Shown: piece after piece, positions 1-10,453 of the stretch
Numbering within the stretch: the first letter of the stretch is position 1
Layout: the number at the start of each line of letters is the position of its first letter
From: Pseudorhodoplanes sinuspersici
GTDB taxonomy: Bacteria > Pseudomonadota > Alphaproteobacteria > Rhizobiales > Xanthobacteraceae
Direction: 5' to 3'
NCBI GenBank assembly: GCA_945862935.1
Contig: CAMBBO010000002.1
Location: 1 to 50,729, forward strand
DNA length: 50,729 nt
The notes under the pieces: generated by a model
What the model was told of the DNA's origin: nothing
What the model saw: the letters and a program-made list of their open reading frames with translations, nothing else
Databases searched by the model: none
Program-made: the position numbers and the translations under genes

Positions 1-2
1 CG

Positions 3-215
3 CACAGCGTTCGCCGCGACGTCGCCTATAGCGGCGAGAAAATGCAGACGGCAGTCGAACGCTATCGCACTGGCCGCATCATCTCGCCGGTCAATGCGAC
101 GACCAGCTCGGTCGCCTATCAGCAGGCGCAGCAGGCAGCGAATTCCGCGTCGGCCAGCACGCCGGGTACCGGTGGCGGCTCGTGGAATGCTCCGCCTACG
201 CCTTCAGTGAAATAA
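3..215 (+). CDS. C-terminal end of a pilus assembly protein, probably CpaD (truncated by window edge)
   Basis: Open frame 3 from the window edge ending ...SVRRDVAYSGEKMQTAVERYRTGRIISPVNATTSSVAYQQAQQAANS...PTPSVK*; directly upstream of cpaE. Confidence 0.6.
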   Translation, partial: HSVRRDVAYSGEKMQTAVERYRTGRIISPVNATTSSVAYQQAQQAANSASASTPGTGGGSWNAPPTPSVK

Positions 216-232
216 GCCAGCAAGGCTGTGAC

Positions 233-1453
233 ATGCGCCTGACACGACAGAACAATAATTCGAAAAAGACTTGCGTGGTGGTCATTACGGCCGATTCCGC
301 CTTTGAGGAATCGGTGCGGGCGACCTTTGCCGCCGCGGCGGCGATCGAGCTGCGCGTGATTTCCGGCACGGTTGCCGCGGGCGGCGACAAGTTCGATGTC
401 GATGGCGTCACTGTCGTCGTGATCGATCTCGACGCGACTCGCGATGACGAGATGCAGGCGCTTGAACGTCTGATGGCGCGCATCGGCGCATGGCCTCCGG
501 TTGTCGTCGTGACCCAGGCGTTCGACGCCAACGTCGCGCGCACGCTGATCCAGATGCGCGTCGCGGATTTCCTTGTGAAGCCGGTACCTCCAGTCGAGCT
601 CGTGCGCACCTGCGCGCGCGTGACACAGCCGGCGGTCACCGAACAGAACGAGGCGCAGATTTTCACGTTCCTCGCGGCGGTCGGAGGCGCCGGCGTCACC
701 ACGCTCGCAATTCAGACAGCGCTTCTGCTTCTCTCCAGCGGCCAGCGCGGCCGGGCATCGACTTGCCTTGTCGACCTGAACTTCCAGCACGGCGCCTGCG
801 CCGATTATCTTGACCTCGAGCCGCGTCTCGACCTGAACGAAATCGAGCCGCGCCCGGATCGTCTCGACAAGCAATTGCTTGACGTCATGACCTCCTATCA
901 TGCGTCCGGTCTCGCAGTGATCGCGGCGCCGCCGCAGCCGGCCGAAATGCGCTCGTTCGACCCCGACGTCGTTACGCGCCTGCTCGATCTTGCCTCGACC
1001 AATTTCGAGAATGTCGTGATCGACATGCCGCGCACCTGGTTCTCTTGGACCGACGACGTGCTGCTTGGTTCCAACAAGCTTTTCATCGTCAGCGAAATGA
1101 CCGTGCCGGGCCTGAAGCATGCCAAGCAGCTGGTCGGCGCTATTCGCGAGCGCCTTGACGGCGATTTGCAGCCTCAGGTCATCGTGAACCGCTTTGAGCA
1201 GCGCATGTTTGCGCCGGGCCTGAAGAAGAACGACATCGAGAAAACACTTGGCAAGGATTTCGCTGCCGTGATTCCTAATTTCTATCGGCTGGTGCGCGAA
1301 GCGATCGATCGTGGCGTGCCTTTGGACGAGGTGAAAGCAGGCAACAAGATCACTGCGGAGCTTAAAAAGCTGATTGCACCGAATCCGGCCAAGGCGGCTG
1401 CTGCCAAGCCCGTTGCCCAGCCGGGTAAGCTCAATCTGCAACTCGCGCGCTGA
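233..1453 (+). CDS. cpaE: Pilus assembly protein CpaE (pseudo-receiver plus MinD/ParA-like ATPase)
   Basis: ORF with receiver-like N-terminus and P-loop-like FLAAVGGAGVTTLAIQTA; position between cpaD end and cpaF. Confidence 0.85.
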   Translation: MRLTRQNNNSKKTCVVVITADSAFEESVRATFAAAAAIELRVISGTVAAGGDKFDVDGVTVVVIDLDATRDDEMQALERLMARIGAWPPVVVVTQAFDANVARTLIQMRVADFLVKPVPPVELVRTCARVTQPAVTEQNEAQIFTFLAAVGGAGVTTLAIQTALLLLSSGQRGRASTCLVDLNFQHGACADYLDLEPRLDLNEIEPRPDRLDKQLLDVMTSYHASGLAVIAAPPQPAEMRSFDPDVVTRLLDLASTNFENVVIDMPRTWFSWTDDVLLGSNKLFIVSEMTVPGLKHAKQLVGAIRERLDGDLQPQVIVNRFEQRMFAPGLKKNDIEKTLGKDFAAVIPNFYRLVREAIDRGVPLDEVKAGNKITAELKKLIAPNPAKAAAAKPVAQPGKLNLQLAR

Positions 1454-1466
1454 CGGGTAATACGCA

Positions 1467-2933
1467 ATGACCCGACCCGCAGGCATGGCTGGCCGTTTCA
1501 GCGCCCGGCGCGCTCCGGCGCCAGAGGCAATCGCGCCCGAGGAGGAATCCTCTGCGACCCTCGAGGGCATTTCCTGGACCGTGTTCCCGGAAGAACCGGT
1601 GCGGGAAGTTCCCAATGCTGCCTCGGCGGCTGCCTCGGCAGAACGCGCCAATCCGCTTCTCTCCGATAAGCTTCTTGATGCCAAGGTTCGTCTGCATCGC
1701 CGGCTGATCGAGGAGATCAATCTGTCGGCGTTGGAAAAATTGCCCGAGCACGAGATGCGCCAGCATGTGCAGCAACTCGTGTCGCAGTACGTTGCGGTCG
1801 AACGTCTTGCGCTCAACAAGAACGAACTCGACGCATTCGTTTCCGAAATTCTCGATGAGATGACCGGCCTCGGTCCGCTCGAACCTCTGCTCAAGGATCC
1901 GTCGATCTCGGATATTCTCATCAACGGCCACGAGAATACCTATGTGGAGCGCGGCGGCCTGCTTGAGCCGGTGGCGTGCCGCTTCAAGGACGAGGCGCAT
2001 CTTTTGCGTATCGTCAACAAGATCGTGTCCGCGGTCGGACGCCGCGTGGATGAATCGCATCCTTTGTGCGACGCGCGTTTGCTCGATGGCTCTCGTGTGA
2101 ACGTGGCGGTGCGCCCCATCGGCGTCGATGGTCCTCTCGTCTCAATTCGTAAATTCTCCAAGAAACCGTTCAACCTTACAAAGCTTGTCGAGATCGAAGC
2201 ATTGCGTCCGCAAATGGCGGAACTGCTTGCCGCTGCCGTAAAGGCGCGCGTCACCACCATCATTTCCGGCGGGACAGGCTCCGGCAAGACGACGATGCTG
2301 AATGCGCTCTCCGCCTTCATCTCGGAGAAAGAGCGCCTCATCACCATCGAGGACGCGGCCGAACTTCAGTTGCAGCAGCCACACGTCGCGCGCATGGAAA
2401 CGCGCCCGCCGAACATCGAAGGCAACGGCGAAATCCGCCAGCGCGAACTGGTCAAGAACGCGCTTCGTATGCGGCCTGAGCGCATCATCCTCGGCGAGTG
2501 CCGCGGCGAAGAAGCCTTCGACATGTTGCAGGCGATGAACACCGGCCACGAAGGCTCGATGGCCACCATTCACGCTAACAATCCGCGCGAGGCAATCTCG
2601 CGTCTTGAACAGCTTATCGGTATGGCCGGCCTGCCGATGACGGTCGGTTCGATCCGCGGGCAGATTTCCGCTGCGATCCGGATGATCGTGCAGTTGCAGC
2701 GCCTGTCAGACGGCAAGCGCCGCGTCACCTCGATCGCTGAGATTACCGGTCTCGAAGGCGACATCGTGCAGATGCAGGAAATCTACAAATTCGTCCGCAC
2801 CTCCACCAGCGAGGACGGTTCTGTGCAGGGCCACTTCCAGGCAACCGGCGTGCGCCCGCGTTTCCTTGCCGATCTGCTTGCCAAGGGCATCAAGATTCCG
2901 GGCAGCTATTTCGATCCGAGCCAGCCGTTGTGA
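1467..2933 (+). CDS. cpaF: CpaF/TadA secretion ATPase
   Basis: VirB11-like ATPase motifs [45 protein letters not shown]. Confidence 0.95.
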   Translation: MTRPAGMAGRFSARRAPAPEAIAPEEESSATLEGISWTVFPEEPVREVPNAASAAASAERANPLLSDKLLDAKVRLHRRLIEEINLSALEKLPEHEMRQHVQQLVSQYVAVERLALNKNELDAFVSEILDEMTGLGPLEPLLKDPSISDILINGHENTYVERGGLLEPVACRFKDEAHLLRIVNKIVSAVGRRVDESHPLCDARLLDGSRVNVAVRPIGVDGPLVSIRKFSKKPFNLTKLVEIEALRPQMAELLAAAVKARVTTIISGGTGSGKTTMLNALSAFISEKERLITIEDAAELQLQQPHVARMETRPPNIEGNGEIRQRELVKNALRMRPERIILGECRGEEAFDMLQAMNTGHEGSMATIHANNPREAISRLEQLIGMAGLPMTVGSIRGQISAAIRMIVQLQRLSDGKRRVTSIAEITGLEGDIVQMQEIYKFVRTSTSEDGSVQGHFQATGVRPRFLADLLAKGIKIPGSYFDPSQPL

Positions 2934-2940
2934 GCGTGTG

Positions 2941-3909
2941 ATGGGCTTCGAGATCGACCAGATTTATGTCTTCTATTTTTTCGCAGGCGCGTCCGCGATC
3001 ATGTTCGTGGAGGCGATGTATCTTTTGTTTTTCTCCGGCGCGACCTATCGCAGCCGGATCAATCGCCGCCTCAACATGCTGCAGGATCAGTCCGACCGCG
3101 AAGGCATCCTCGTGCAGTTGCGGCGCGAGCGCGGCCTGACCAGCGGCGGCAATTACCGGCTTCCGTTCGTCGCGTTCAATAAGCTCGTCCTGCAGTCCGG
3201 CGTCACCATCGGATTTGTTAAACTCATCGTGATTGTAGTCGCGGGCGCGTCGATCGCGTCCGGCGCGCTGTATGTTTTCTACGGCGACATCTTCTATTCA
3301 GCGGGGCTCGGTCTGTTCTGCTTGTTCGTGATGCCGTTCCTTGTTCTCTACATGAAACGGTCCCGGCGGCAGAAAGCCTTCGGCGCGCAATTCCCGGATG
3401 CGCTCGACATCATCGTGCGCTCGTTGCGCGCGGGCCATCCGGTGCCGGTCGCGGTTGCAATGGTTGGGCGCGAATTGCCCGATCCGATGGGAACCGAATT
3501 CGGTATTGTTTCCGACGAAATCACTTACGGCTCAGAGCTCGAAGGCGCGTTGCGCAGCCTTTATTTCCGCGTTGGGCAGGATGACCTGCCGCTGTTCGTT
3601 ACAGCCGTTGCGATCCAAAGTTCGACCGGTGGCAATCTTTCCGAAATTCTGGAAAACCTGTCGGCGGTGATCCGCTTGCGCTTCAAGATGCGCCGCAAGA
3701 TTCGCGCGCTTGCATCCGAAGGCCGGGCGTCGGCGATGATCCTGTCGTCGCTGCCGATTGCGATCTTTCTGATGATCCAGATCGTCGCGCCGGATTTCTA
3801 CACCAGCGTTTGGCAATACCCGCTGACCAAGATGGGCCTCGCCGGCGCCGGGTTCTGGATGTTCATCGGCAATCTCGTCATGTTCCGCATGGTCAATTTC
3901 AAGATCTGA
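2941..3909 (+). CDS. tadB: Type II secretion F family protein TadB
   Basis: FPDALDIIVRSLRAGHPVPVAVAMVGRELPDPMGTEF plus C-terminal TM segments; directly after cpaF. Confidence 0.9.
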   Translation: MGFEIDQIYVFYFFAGASAIMFVEAMYLLFFSGATYRSRINRRLNMLQDQSDREGILVQLRRERGLTSGGNYRLPFVAFNKLVLQSGVTIGFVKLIVIVVAGASIASGALYVFYGDIFYSAGLGLFCLFVMPFLVLYMKRSRRQKAFGAQFPDALDIIVRSLRAGHPVPVAVAMVGRELPDPMGTEFGIVSDEITYGSELEGALRSLYFRVGQDDLPLFVTAVAIQSSTGGNLSEILENLSAVIRLRFKMRRKIRALASEGRASAMILSSLPIAIFLMIQIVAPDFYTSVWQYPLTKMGLAGAGFWMFIGNLVMFRMVNFKI

Positions 3910-3911
3910 TC

Positions 3912-4859
3912 ATGAACGCTGCATTCGAACCTTTCTTTCTGTTCGGTGATGCATCGTCCACGATGCTGACGCTGCTCGTGTTCTTAGCTACCGCGACAGT
4001 CGCATTCAGCATCATGGCGTGGATGCGTATTAACGGCGAGGTGAAACGCCGCGCCGCAGGCATCAAGCTCGATTCAGGGCCGGACGCGGGCGGGATTCGC
4101 GGCTCCGGCGTCAAAGCCGCGCAACGCCTGCTCGAATACACCACGCGGCATTATTCGAGCGCCGACACCAAGGACATGAAAGTGCTGCGGCGCAGGCTTG
4201 TGCTCGCCGGCGTTTTCGATCCGCGTGCCGTTGGCTATTTCTTTGTCGGGCGGACGGGTCTCGCTGTTGGCATTGCACTGGCAATGTTTTTTCTGGCGCC
4301 GATGGGGCAGGGATCGTCGTTCTGGCTTTTTATCGGCGTCGGCGGCATCGCGGGCTATCTCGGCCCGAGCCTCTACCTTGACAAGCGCATCAAGAAGCGC
4401 AAGATCGAATATCGATCGGGATTTCCCGATTTCATGGATTTGATGGTCGTCTGCGCGGACGCAGGGCTTGCGATGGAAGCAGCCCTTGACCGTGTCGGCC
4501 GCGAATTGTCCGACAGCTATCCGGCGCTTGCCGCCAATCTTCACATGGCCAATCTCGAAATCCGCGCGGGGCGCACGCTCACCGACGCGCTCGATCATCT
4601 GGCCGACCGCCTCGCACTGGATGAAGCGCGTTCGTTCGCGACCCTGATCCAGCAATCGAACGAACTGGGCTCAAGCATCACCGAAGCGCTGCGGGTTTAT
4701 TCCGACGACATGCGCCACAAGCGCCTGTCCCGCGCCGAAGAGAAGGCTTACGCGCTGCCGGCCAAGCTCTCCGTGCCGATGATGCTCTGCATCTTCCCGG
4801 TGATTTTTATTGTCATCCTGCTGCCGGTCATTGTGCGGCTCACGGTGGGCTCTTTCTGA
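3912..4859 (+). CDS. tadC: Type II secretion F family protein TadC
   Basis: FPDFMDLMVVCADAGLAMEAALDRVGREL...FATLIQQSNELGSSITEALRVYSDDMR; follows tadB. Confidence 0.9.
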   Translation: MNAAFEPFFLFGDASSTMLTLLVFLATATVAFSIMAWMRINGEVKRRAAGIKLDSGPDAGGIRGSGVKAAQRLLEYTTRHYSSADTKDMKVLRRRLVLAGVFDPRAVGYFFVGRTGLAVGIALAMFFLAPMGQGSSFWLFIGVGGIAGYLGPSLYLDKRIKKRKIEYRSGFPDFMDLMVVCADAGLAMEAALDRVGRELSDSYPALAANLHMANLEIRAGRTLTDALDHLADRLALDEARSFATLIQQSNELGSSITEALRVYSDDMRHKRLSRAEEKAYALPAKLSVPMMLCIFPVIFIVILLPVIVRLTVGSF

Positions 4860-5015
4860 GCCTAATTCCCACCGGGATACCGTTTGGTATTCAAAGACTT
4901 AAAGCTCACCAGACTTTCTTAACGAACCTCCCCTAGCGTGATCTTGAGGACGGCTGTTTGAAGGCGGCTGCCGCGCGTTTGGCCCTGCCACCTGCGCCGC
5001 CCGCCGGAGCGTAAG

Positions 5016-5612
5016 ATGCGCGTAGGTGTTGCCCGAGCGTTTGTGCTGGTTGCGTGCGTTATGTGGCTCGCCGGTTGCGAGACTACAGGCGTGAAGTTGC
5101 CATGGGCGAATTCCGACCCGAATGCGCCAGCCGCAGAATCAAATTCCGACACCACTGGCTCGATCAATACCCCGCCACCCGGCGAGCCTGTCGTTGTGAC
5201 CGGTCCAACGCCATCCTCGACTGGCTTGTCCGGCGAAGAACCGAAAAGCGATCTGCAACTCGGCAAGCGCTATTACCGTGAAAACCAATTCGGCAATGCC
5301 GAGAAGCATTTTCGCCGCGCCGTCGAGCAGTCGCCGAAGGATCTCGAAGCTTGGGTTGGACTTGCCGCATCCTACGACAAGCTGAAGCGTTTCGATCTTG
5401 CCGACCGTGCATACGGACAGGCGATCCGGCTCGGTGGTCCGACCGCTGAAATTTTGAACAACCAGGGTTATTCCTACTTGCTGCGCGGCGACCGTCATCG
5501 CGCCCGCCAGATTCTTATGCAGGCGCAGCAGCGCGATCCGCGCAATCCTTACATCCAGAACAATCTCGACATGCTCGACGAGAGCTTCGCCAAACGTAAA
5601 GACGTTAACTAG
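5016..5612 (+). CDS. tadD: Tetratricopeptide lipoprotein TadD-like
   Basis: Lipobox-like VMWLAGCETTG; TPR repeats YRENQFGNAEKHFRRAVEQSPKDLEAWVGLAASYDKL. Confidence 0.8.
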   Translation: MRVGVARAFVLVACVMWLAGCETTGVKLPWANSDPNAPAAESNSDTTGSINTPPPGEPVVVTGPTPSSTGLSGEEPKSDLQLGKRYYRENQFGNAEKHFRRAVEQSPKDLEAWVGLAASYDKLKRFDLADRAYGQAIRLGGPTAEILNNQGYSYLLRGDRHRARQILMQAQQRDPRNPYIQNNLDMLDESFAKRKDVN

Positions 5613-5725
5613 CCGCACGATCGATCTCCGGCTGAGACCAAAATTCGCATTACAAATTGGACAGGAGCCGTTGCGCTGCGCCGCGCGGCCGCTTTTATGT
5701 CAGTGTCCTCCCACCGGGACCCCGC

Positions 5726-6202
5726 ATGCTCGAATTACTCAGATCCTTGCTTTCCAACGTCAGTGATGGAGCAAAAGCGCCGCATCATTTCGATGACAGC
5801 GACTACCGCCTTGCTATCGCGGCTTTGCTTGTTCACGTCACGACCGTCGACGGGGCAGTCTCGCCCGCAGAACAAGAAAAGCTGCGTAATGTGCTGAAGC
5901 AACGCTTCTCGCTCGATGACGTGCGCACCGATGAACTGATCGCCGCGGCAACGCAGGCCGATGCTGAGGCAATCGACCTCTATCATTTCACTCGCATGCT
6001 CAATCGTACGCTCGACGAAGACGGGCGGGTCCGCATGGTCGAGATGATGTGGGAAATCGTTTACGCCGACGGCGAGCGCAGCGAGTTCGAGGACAACGTT
6101 GTTTGGCGCACCGCCGATCTTCTCGGCATTTCATCGCGCCAGCGCATCGAACTACGCCAGCGGGTTGCGGCAAAGCAGGGCGGCAATGGCGCGAAAAACT
6201 AA
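5726..6202 (+). CDS. TerB-family (tellurite resistance TerB-like) protein
   Basis: AIAALLVHVTTVDGAVSPAEQEKLRNVL...MVEMMWEIVYADGERSEFEDNVVWRTADLLGIS is TerB-like. Confidence 0.75.
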   Translation: MLELLRSLLSNVSDGAKAPHHFDDSDYRLAIAALLVHVTTVDGAVSPAEQEKLRNVLKQRFSLDDVRTDELIAAATQADAEAIDLYHFTRMLNRTLDEDGRVRMVEMMWEIVYADGERSEFEDNVVWRTADLLGISSRQRIELRQRVAAKQGGNGAKN

Positions 6203-7019
6203 ATCGTCCAGGCGCCCGATCACCCTCATCACCGGGGCATCGGCCGGCATCGGCGAGGCGCTTGCGCATGTGTTTGCGCGTGAAGGGCACGATCTTGTTC
6301 TGGTTGCGCGCCGGGGTGGCAAGCTGAAGGCGCTCGCGGCGTCCATTGAAAAAGCGGGCCGGGGAAAGCCGGTCATTCTCCCGCTTGATCTGGCCAAACC
6401 GGGTGCTGCGGATCGTATCGCAAAGGTGCTCGCTACGAAAAACCTCGAAGCGCAATTCGTAGTCAACAATGCAGGCTTTGGATTGTTTGGCCGCGCCGGC
6501 GAGCTGTCGCGCGACAAGCAACTCGCGATGATCGACTTGAACGTGCGCTCTCTCACCGATCTCTCGCTGTTTTTTATTGACAGCATCGCGAAACATCGCG
6601 GCGGCATTCTCAACGCGGCGTCGATCGTGAGCTTCCTGCCCGGCCCCGGGATGGCGATGTATTACGCGACCAAGCACTTTGTGCTGTCGCTGACTGAATC
6701 CCTGCATCAGGAATTGAAGCCGCGCGGTATCCGCGTCACCGCGTTGTGCCCCGGCCCGGTGCGGACTGAATTCCAGAAGGAAGCCGGATTGTCCGATGAC
6801 GCTTTGCCCTCGGTCCTTACCGTCTCGGCGCAGGACGTGGCGGAGCAGGCCTATCGGGGTCTGATGGCCGGCAAGGCGCGGGTCATCCCGGGCGTCCTGA
6901 ACAAGCTTCTGACGCAAGTCTACCGGATCATGCCGCGCAGCCTGTTCGCGAGGATCACCGACGTCAGCCAGAACCGGCGGATGGCACGCCACGGCGGCCG
7001 CCCCGCCAAAGGTTCATAG
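6186..7019 (+). CDS. Short-chain dehydrogenase/reductase (SDR)
   Basis: TGASAGIGEALA, NNAGFGLFG, YYATKHFVLSLTESL motifs; overlaps terB-like gene end. Confidence 0.9.
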   Translation: MARKTKSSRRPITLITGASAGIGEALAHVFAREGHDLVLVARRGGKLKALAASIEKAGRGKPVILPLDLAKPGAADRIAKVLATKNLEAQFVVNNAGFGLFGRAGELSRDKQLAMIDLNVRSLTDLSLFFIDSIAKHRGGILNAASIVSFLPGPGMAMYYATKHFVLSLTESLHQELKPRGIRVTALCPGPVRTEFQKEAGLSDDALPSVLTVSAQDVAEQAYRGLMAGKARVIPGVLNKLLTQVYRIMPRSLFARITDVSQNRRMARHGGRPAKGS

Positions 7020-7098
7020 CGGACGCGCGACGCCGTCACTTGTAATCGCGGGCGGGCGCGGTACGAATTGCGTGCCGGTTATTTTTGACTGCGATCCG

Positions 7099-7818
7099 AT
7101 GCAAGCCCCTGTTCTCATCGTCCTCCATCAGGAACATTCGACGCCCGGGCGCGTCGGGCATTCACTGATGCGTCGGGGCTTCCCGCTCGACATCCGCCGG
7201 CCTCGTTTTGGCGATCCTTTGCCGGAGACGATGGAGCATCATTCCGGCGCCGTGATCTTCGGCGGGCCGCAAAGCGCCAACGATCAGGACGATTTCATCA
7301 AACAAGAAATCGACTGGATCGGTGTGCCACTGAAGGAGAACAAGCCGTTTCTCGGCATTTGTCTTGGCGCGCAGATGATGGCGCGGCATCTGGGTGCTCG
7401 CGTTTCATTTCACGAGCAGGGCCATGTCGAGGTTGGTTATTATCCGATCCGCCCAACCGACGAAGGCCGGGGCATTTGCGAGACATGGCCGGACCACGTC
7501 TATCAGTGGCACCGCGAAGGGTTCGATCAACCGTCGGGCACGACACTTCTTGCCGAGGGCGATACCTTCCCGGTGCAGGCGTGCCGTTGCGGTGACAGCG
7601 CCTACGCAATCCAGTTTCATCCCGAGGTGACGCACGCGATGATGTGCCGCTGGACCATCCGAGGCGCACACCGCATGGAATTGCCGAACGCCAAGCAGCG
7701 CGTCGCGCATTTTGAGGATCGCTGGGTGCACGATTACGGCATGCAATCGTGGCTCTCGAATTTTCTCGATTACTGGCTGAAGCCAGTCACGCCGGCGCCT
7801 GAAAAGAAACCAGCCTGA
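7099..7818 (+). CDS. Class I glutamine amidotransferase (GMP synthase-like GATase)
   Basis: FLGICLGAQMMARHLGA catalytic Cys motif; FHPEVTHAM. Confidence 0.85.
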   Translation: MQAPVLIVLHQEHSTPGRVGHSLMRRGFPLDIRRPRFGDPLPETMEHHSGAVIFGGPQSANDQDDFIKQEIDWIGVPLKENKPFLGICLGAQMMARHLGARVSFHEQGHVEVGYYPIRPTDEGRGICETWPDHVYQWHREGFDQPSGTTLLAEGDTFPVQACRCGDSAYAIQFHPEVTHAMMCRWTIRGAHRMELPNAKQRVAHFEDRWVHDYGMQSWLSNFLDYWLKPVTPAPEKKPA

Positions 7819-7823
7819 GCGCG

Positions 7824-9047
7824 TCAGCGGTTGTCTAGTCGCTCGACCTTGCGAAGCTGCGGGAACAGCGCCATCCACGCCCCGACGATGGCGAGCGTTC
7901 CGATGCCGCCGATCACGATCGAGGCTTTTGCGCCGACGAAATTCGCAAGCACTCCAGATTCGAATTCGCCTAGCTGATTTGACGTGCCGATGAACAGTGC
8001 GTTCACCGCCGCGACCCGTCCGCGCATTGGGTCGGGGGTGTTGAGCTGAACCAGCGTCTGCCGCACCACCACGCTCACCATGTCGGAAGCGCCGATGATG
8101 AACAGGGCCGCAAGCGAGAGCGGGAAGGATGTCGACAAGCCGAATACGATAGTGGCCAGTCCGAAGGCTCCCACGGCGAGAAACATCTTCAGGCCGGCGC
8201 GCGTGCGGATTTGCCAATGGCCGAGTGCGAGGGCCATCAGGAGTGCTCCGACGGCGGGCGCGGCGCGTAACAATCCAAGCCCCCACGGGCCGGTTGCGAA
8301 AACGTCGTGCGCGTAAACCGGAAGGAGCGCCGTCGCGCCTCCGAGCAGCACGGCGAACATATCCAGCGAAATCGCGCCGAGGATGATCGGATTTTTTCGA
8401 ATGAATGCAATTCCGGCGAACAGCAATTCCGCCGAAACCGGCTGGCGCGGTGGAACGACGCGCTCGATACGAATGGCCGCGATCAGCATGCTCGCGGTGA
8501 AGAACAGCAGCCCGCAGAGTGAATAAACAAAGGTTGGGCCAATGGCGTAGAGAAAACCGCCAAGAGCGGGGCCGCCGATATTCGCCGTCTGCATCGCGGA
8601 CGCCGAACCCGCGATTGCGCGCGGCAGCAGCGCTGCCGGCACCAGGCCCGGGAGAAGCGCCTGTGTGGTCGGCATTTCAAATGCACGCGCAGAGCCGATG
8701 ACAAATACGGTTACGAAGATCAGGTCTCGCGTCAGCCATCCCTGATAGCTGCCGATTGCGAGTATTGCCGCGCAACATGCCTGCACGGTCTGGCACAGGC
8801 GCACGATGAGTCTCCGGTCGTAACGATCGGCGGCGTGACCGGCAAAGAGTAGCAGCGCAACCGAAGGCAGGAATTGGGCAAGTCCGACGAGGCCAAGATC
8901 GAGCGTGCTTCCGGTCAGCGCGTAGACCTGCCAGCCGACCGCGACGACCTGCATCTGCAGCGCGACCGACGCGAAAATGCGTGCGAACCAGAAAAGTACG
9001 AACGGTCGGTGCCGGCGGATCGAGTCGGGTGGTGGGACTTCGGTCAT
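7824..9047 (-). CDS. MFS transporter (enterobactin exporter EntS-like family)
   Basis: Multi-TM ORF, GHAADRYDRRLIVRLCQTVQ loop and GLVGLAQFLPSVALLLFAGHAADR. Confidence 0.85.
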   Translation of the reverse strand: MTEVPPPDSIRRHRPFVLFWFARIFASVALQMQVVAVGWQVYALTGSTLDLGLVGLAQFLPSVALLLFAGHAADRYDRRLIVRLCQTVQACCAAILAIGSYQGWLTRDLIFVTVFVIGSARAFEMPTTQALLPGLVPAALLPRAIAGSASAMQTANIGGPALGGFLYAIGPTFVYSLCGLLFFTASMLIAAIRIERVVPPRQPVSAELLFAGIAFIRKNPIILGAISLDMFAVLLGGATALLPVYAHDVFATGPWGLGLLRAAPAVGALLMALALGHWQIRTRAGLKMFLAVGAFGLATIVFGLSTSFPLSLAALFIIGASDMVSVVVRQTLVQLNTPDPMRGRVAAVNALFIGTSNQLGEFESGVLANFVGAKASIVIGGIGTLAIVGAWMALFPQLRKVERLDNR

Positions 9048-9127
9048 TGAGACGAGCCAGATACGAATGCTCGCAGTAATTCTGGAGCCCCGATTGCGGT
9101 CAGCTCGCTTTCGCCATTCACGGTCAT

Positions 9128-9769
9128 TCAAAACTGACGTTTCTTGGCTTTGTTTGCTGCAATCTTCTTCTGCAAATCGGACTGAAATTCACGGCGCTGT
9201 TTGGCAATCTCGTAAAGTACGATCCCGGAGGACGTACCCAAGTTCAAACTTTCGATAATTCCGTACATAGGAATGTTGATGCAGAACTCGCTTCTTTCGA
9301 TCGCAGTCCTGCTAATTCCAACACCTTCATTTCCAAACCAAACCGCTAATTTCCTGTATTTCGTATAATCATGTTCGTGCAGCACGACGTTGGTGCAGTT
9401 CTTGATGTGCGGTGACGTGACGGCGGAAACAAAACCGTTCTTCGTCAGATGATCCATGCAGAGATCAGTTGATTCGAAAGTTTTTACAAAACTCCACTTG
9501 ATTGCGGAGGCGGATACTGCACTCAGCTTTCGTTTGGTGCGCATGTCCTCCCACGTTTCAGGCAGGCTCTTGCGCTTGGTAACGATATAGGCTTTTTCGA
9601 CCCCGAGAGCATTCACGTTGCGAATGATTGTGCCGATGTTTCTTTCGTCATCAGGGTTTTCGATGACTGCAATCAGGTTTTTGCATCGGAAAGCCTTGAT
9701 CCTGTTGGCTCGCGCACGAAGCGTTGATTTAGACCTAATTTTGGGGCTTTCGCCGGGACCCTGTTTCAT
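9128..9769 (-). CDS. SpoU/TrmH-family RNA 2'-O-methyltransferase
   Basis: LIAVIENPDDERNIGTIIRNVNALGVEKAYIV, WFGNEGVGIS, IPMYGIIESLNLGTSSGIVLYE match SpoU motifs. Confidence 0.9.
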   Translation of the reverse strand: MKQGPGESPKIRSKSTLRARANRIKAFRCKNLIAVIENPDDERNIGTIIRNVNALGVEKAYIVTKRKSLPETWEDMRTKRKLSAVSASAIKWSFVKTFESTDLCMDHLTKNGFVSAVTSPHIKNCTNVVLHEHDYTKYRKLAVWFGNEGVGISRTAIERSEFCINIPMYGIIESLNLGTSSGIVLYEIAKQRREFQSDLQKKIAANKAKKRQF

Positions 9770-9848
9770 GCCGATGCCGTATTCGAGCGCTCATTCGAAG
9801 GTCGGCGTTGCCCTGCGGGCCGTGCCGGGCAGGCTTTACTTTCGACTT

Positions 9849-9865
9849 GCGTGGCGGTGCCACGC
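9849..9865 (-). terminator. Possible hairpin downstream of tRNA-Ala
   Basis: Perfect 7-bp stem GCGTGGC-ggt-GCCACGC located 3' of the tRNA; no clear U-tract. Confidence 0.35.
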
Positions 9866-9879
9866 GAAGCGGCGAAGGT

Positions 9880-9955
<76 letters not shown>

Positions 9956-10134
9956 GGCCGATCCGATCGGCACCGTTCAGGCACCTTTCGATTTCAGCGA
10001 GAGCGGCCATTTACGGCTGAGGGGGTGGGCTGTCAAGGCGAGCGTCGCACGGCGCGCCGGGCCGCTTGTTCCGCTTCGGGTGAACCGTTACATGTGGCGC
10101 GCTGCGGACAAGGCCTGCGCAATCGGGGAGAGAC

Positions 10135-10443
10135 ATGAACGGGTTGATCGTCGATATCCTTTGGTTCATTTCCTACCTGCTGACGCTCTATGTCTGGATT
10201 CTCATTGCGTCGGCCATATTGAGCTGGCTGATCGCCTTCAATGTCGTGAATCCCTACAATCAGGTCGTCCGCACCATCGGAGAATTGCTCTACCGCATCA
10301 CCGAGCCGGTGCTGCGCCCAATCCGCAATCTCCTGCCCAATCTCGGCGGCATCGACATCTCGCCGGTCATCGTCATCCTCATCATCTTCTTCATTCAGTC
10401 GGTCGTTATTCCGAACATCGCCCGCGCCTTCGTCGCGGCCTGA
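10135..10443 (+). CDS. YggT family membrane protein
   Basis: YVWILIASAILSWLIAFNVVNPYN...RITEPVLRPIRNLLPNLGGIDISPVIVILIIFF. Confidence 0.9.
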   Translation: MNGLIVDILWFISYLLTLYVWILIASAILSWLIAFNVVNPYNQVVRTIGELLYRITEPVLRPIRNLLPNLGGIDISPVIVILIIFFIQSVVIPNIARAFVAA

Positions 10444-10453
10444 CGCCGCTGCG

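Noticed and set aside
119-1924. 601-aa minus-strand ORF antisense to cpaE/cpaF
   Set aside because: Long antisense open frame typical of high-GC DNA; composition R/H/A-rich with no recognisable domain, and the plus strand carries clear CpaE/CpaF.
4860-5015. Terminator in the tadC-tadD gap
   Set aside because: ATACC-gttt-GGTAT is only 5 bp and not followed by a convincing U-tract; genes are probably co-transcribed.
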